Below are positions 63,561-64,000 of a stretch of DNA of 64,000 nucleotides, one piece after another (position 1 is the first letter of the stretch; each line of letters opens with the position of its first letter). The notes under the pieces were generated by a model, which was not told where the DNA came from, searched no databases, and saw only the letters and a list, made by a program, of their open reading frames with translations. The translations under genes were made by a program, and so were the position numbers. This DNA comes from Arion vulgaris (lineage: Eukaryota; Mollusca; Gastropoda; Stylommatophora; Arionidae): positions 45,053,363 to 45,117,362 of the forward strand of contig CM036756.1 of the NCBI GenBank assembly GCA_020796225.1. Direction: 5' to 3'.

Positions 63561-64000
63561 TTTTTCTACATTTTGAATGAAGAAATACATTTTTCCTAAT
63601 AAGACACACATTTGTATAGATGGGTCACTAATAAGAGTTCAGATGAGAACAAGGAATTTTGTGTAAGAATTCCAGGGGAAACAGCAGAATCAATGAAAAT
63701 GATCAATAAATAATGTACAAGCACAATAAGCTTATAACATGTGTTTGTGCAAACACTGTTTGATCGAACCTTACCTGGTTATTATGTGTCTAGCTAACAC
63801 AAAGTATTTATGAAAGACACTCCTCAGTTAAGCCATTTTTATGCATGGCTCGTGGGTTTTGTTCATAAGAACACTCGTATTGCAAGGCTAGGCAATGGGT
63901 GCCATAAGAAATAAAGATAAGTGGTTCAAATCCTGTGTTTGGTAATTTGTTTTTCCGTAAGTTCCTCATACGACTATTTATTGATCATAATAATAGTTCA
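63561..64000. other. no gene seen
   Basis: AT-rich sequence to the window end; no supported feature. Confidence 0.4.

Overview
This is an AT-rich, intron-containing, transposon-saturated animal nuclear sequence. It has no operons, no Shine-Dalgarno-led genes and no bacterial architecture. Spliced exons with GT..AG borders, non-LTR retrotransposons (RTE-like elements and I/Jockey-like elements with RNase H), several tRNA-derived SINE families, piggyBac-like TTAA elements and a Penelope-like palindrome point to an invertebrate. A mollusc or other lophotrochozoan is plausible, but I cannot fix the taxon from sequence alone.

One host gene can be assembled with confidence. It is on the minus strand, in five coding exons between 40886 and 32110. 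All intron phases match, and the product is a 347-residue type I membrane protein: signal peptide, two tandem three-finger (Ly6/uPAR-like) domains, one transmembrane helix, and a short basic tail with a YxxL motif and a C-terminal TVL. An intron falls at the same place in both three-finger domains, which indicates an internal duplication. Its introns are filled with retroelement fragments.

Layout. 1-4354: a 50-bp satellite of about 87 copies. 4.4-14 kb: LINE and SINE fragments, including a 72-bp array grown inside a SINE and a 5'-truncated RTE-1 copy (7.8-9.8 kb). 15.1-16.4 kb: a SINE whose body has been tandemly amplified as 67-bp units. 16.4-26.9 kb: SINE and LINE debris. 27.0-29.6 kb: a 52-bp minisatellite split by nested piggyBac-like elements. 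29.6-32.1 kb: debris. 32.1-40.9 kb: the three-finger protein gene. 40.3-43.4 kb: young SINEs with perfect target-site duplications. 43.9-50.5 kb: a near full-length RTE-1 element broken by two nested insertions, a ~0.95-kb palindrome and an RNase H LINE. 50.5-53.8 kb: a LINE with an inverted 5' end (twin-priming structure) and a second RNase H LINE. 54-64 kb: further nested LINE and SINE copies, including RTE-2 inside RTE-1 and a chimeric SINE/LINE element inside an RNase H LINE.

Family labels used here (RTE-1, RTE-2, RH-LINE, SINE A-H, SINE T) are local names for sequences that recur in this window; they are not database names. No autonomous intact transposon ORF was found: every reverse transcriptase copy carries stops, frameshifts or truncation.
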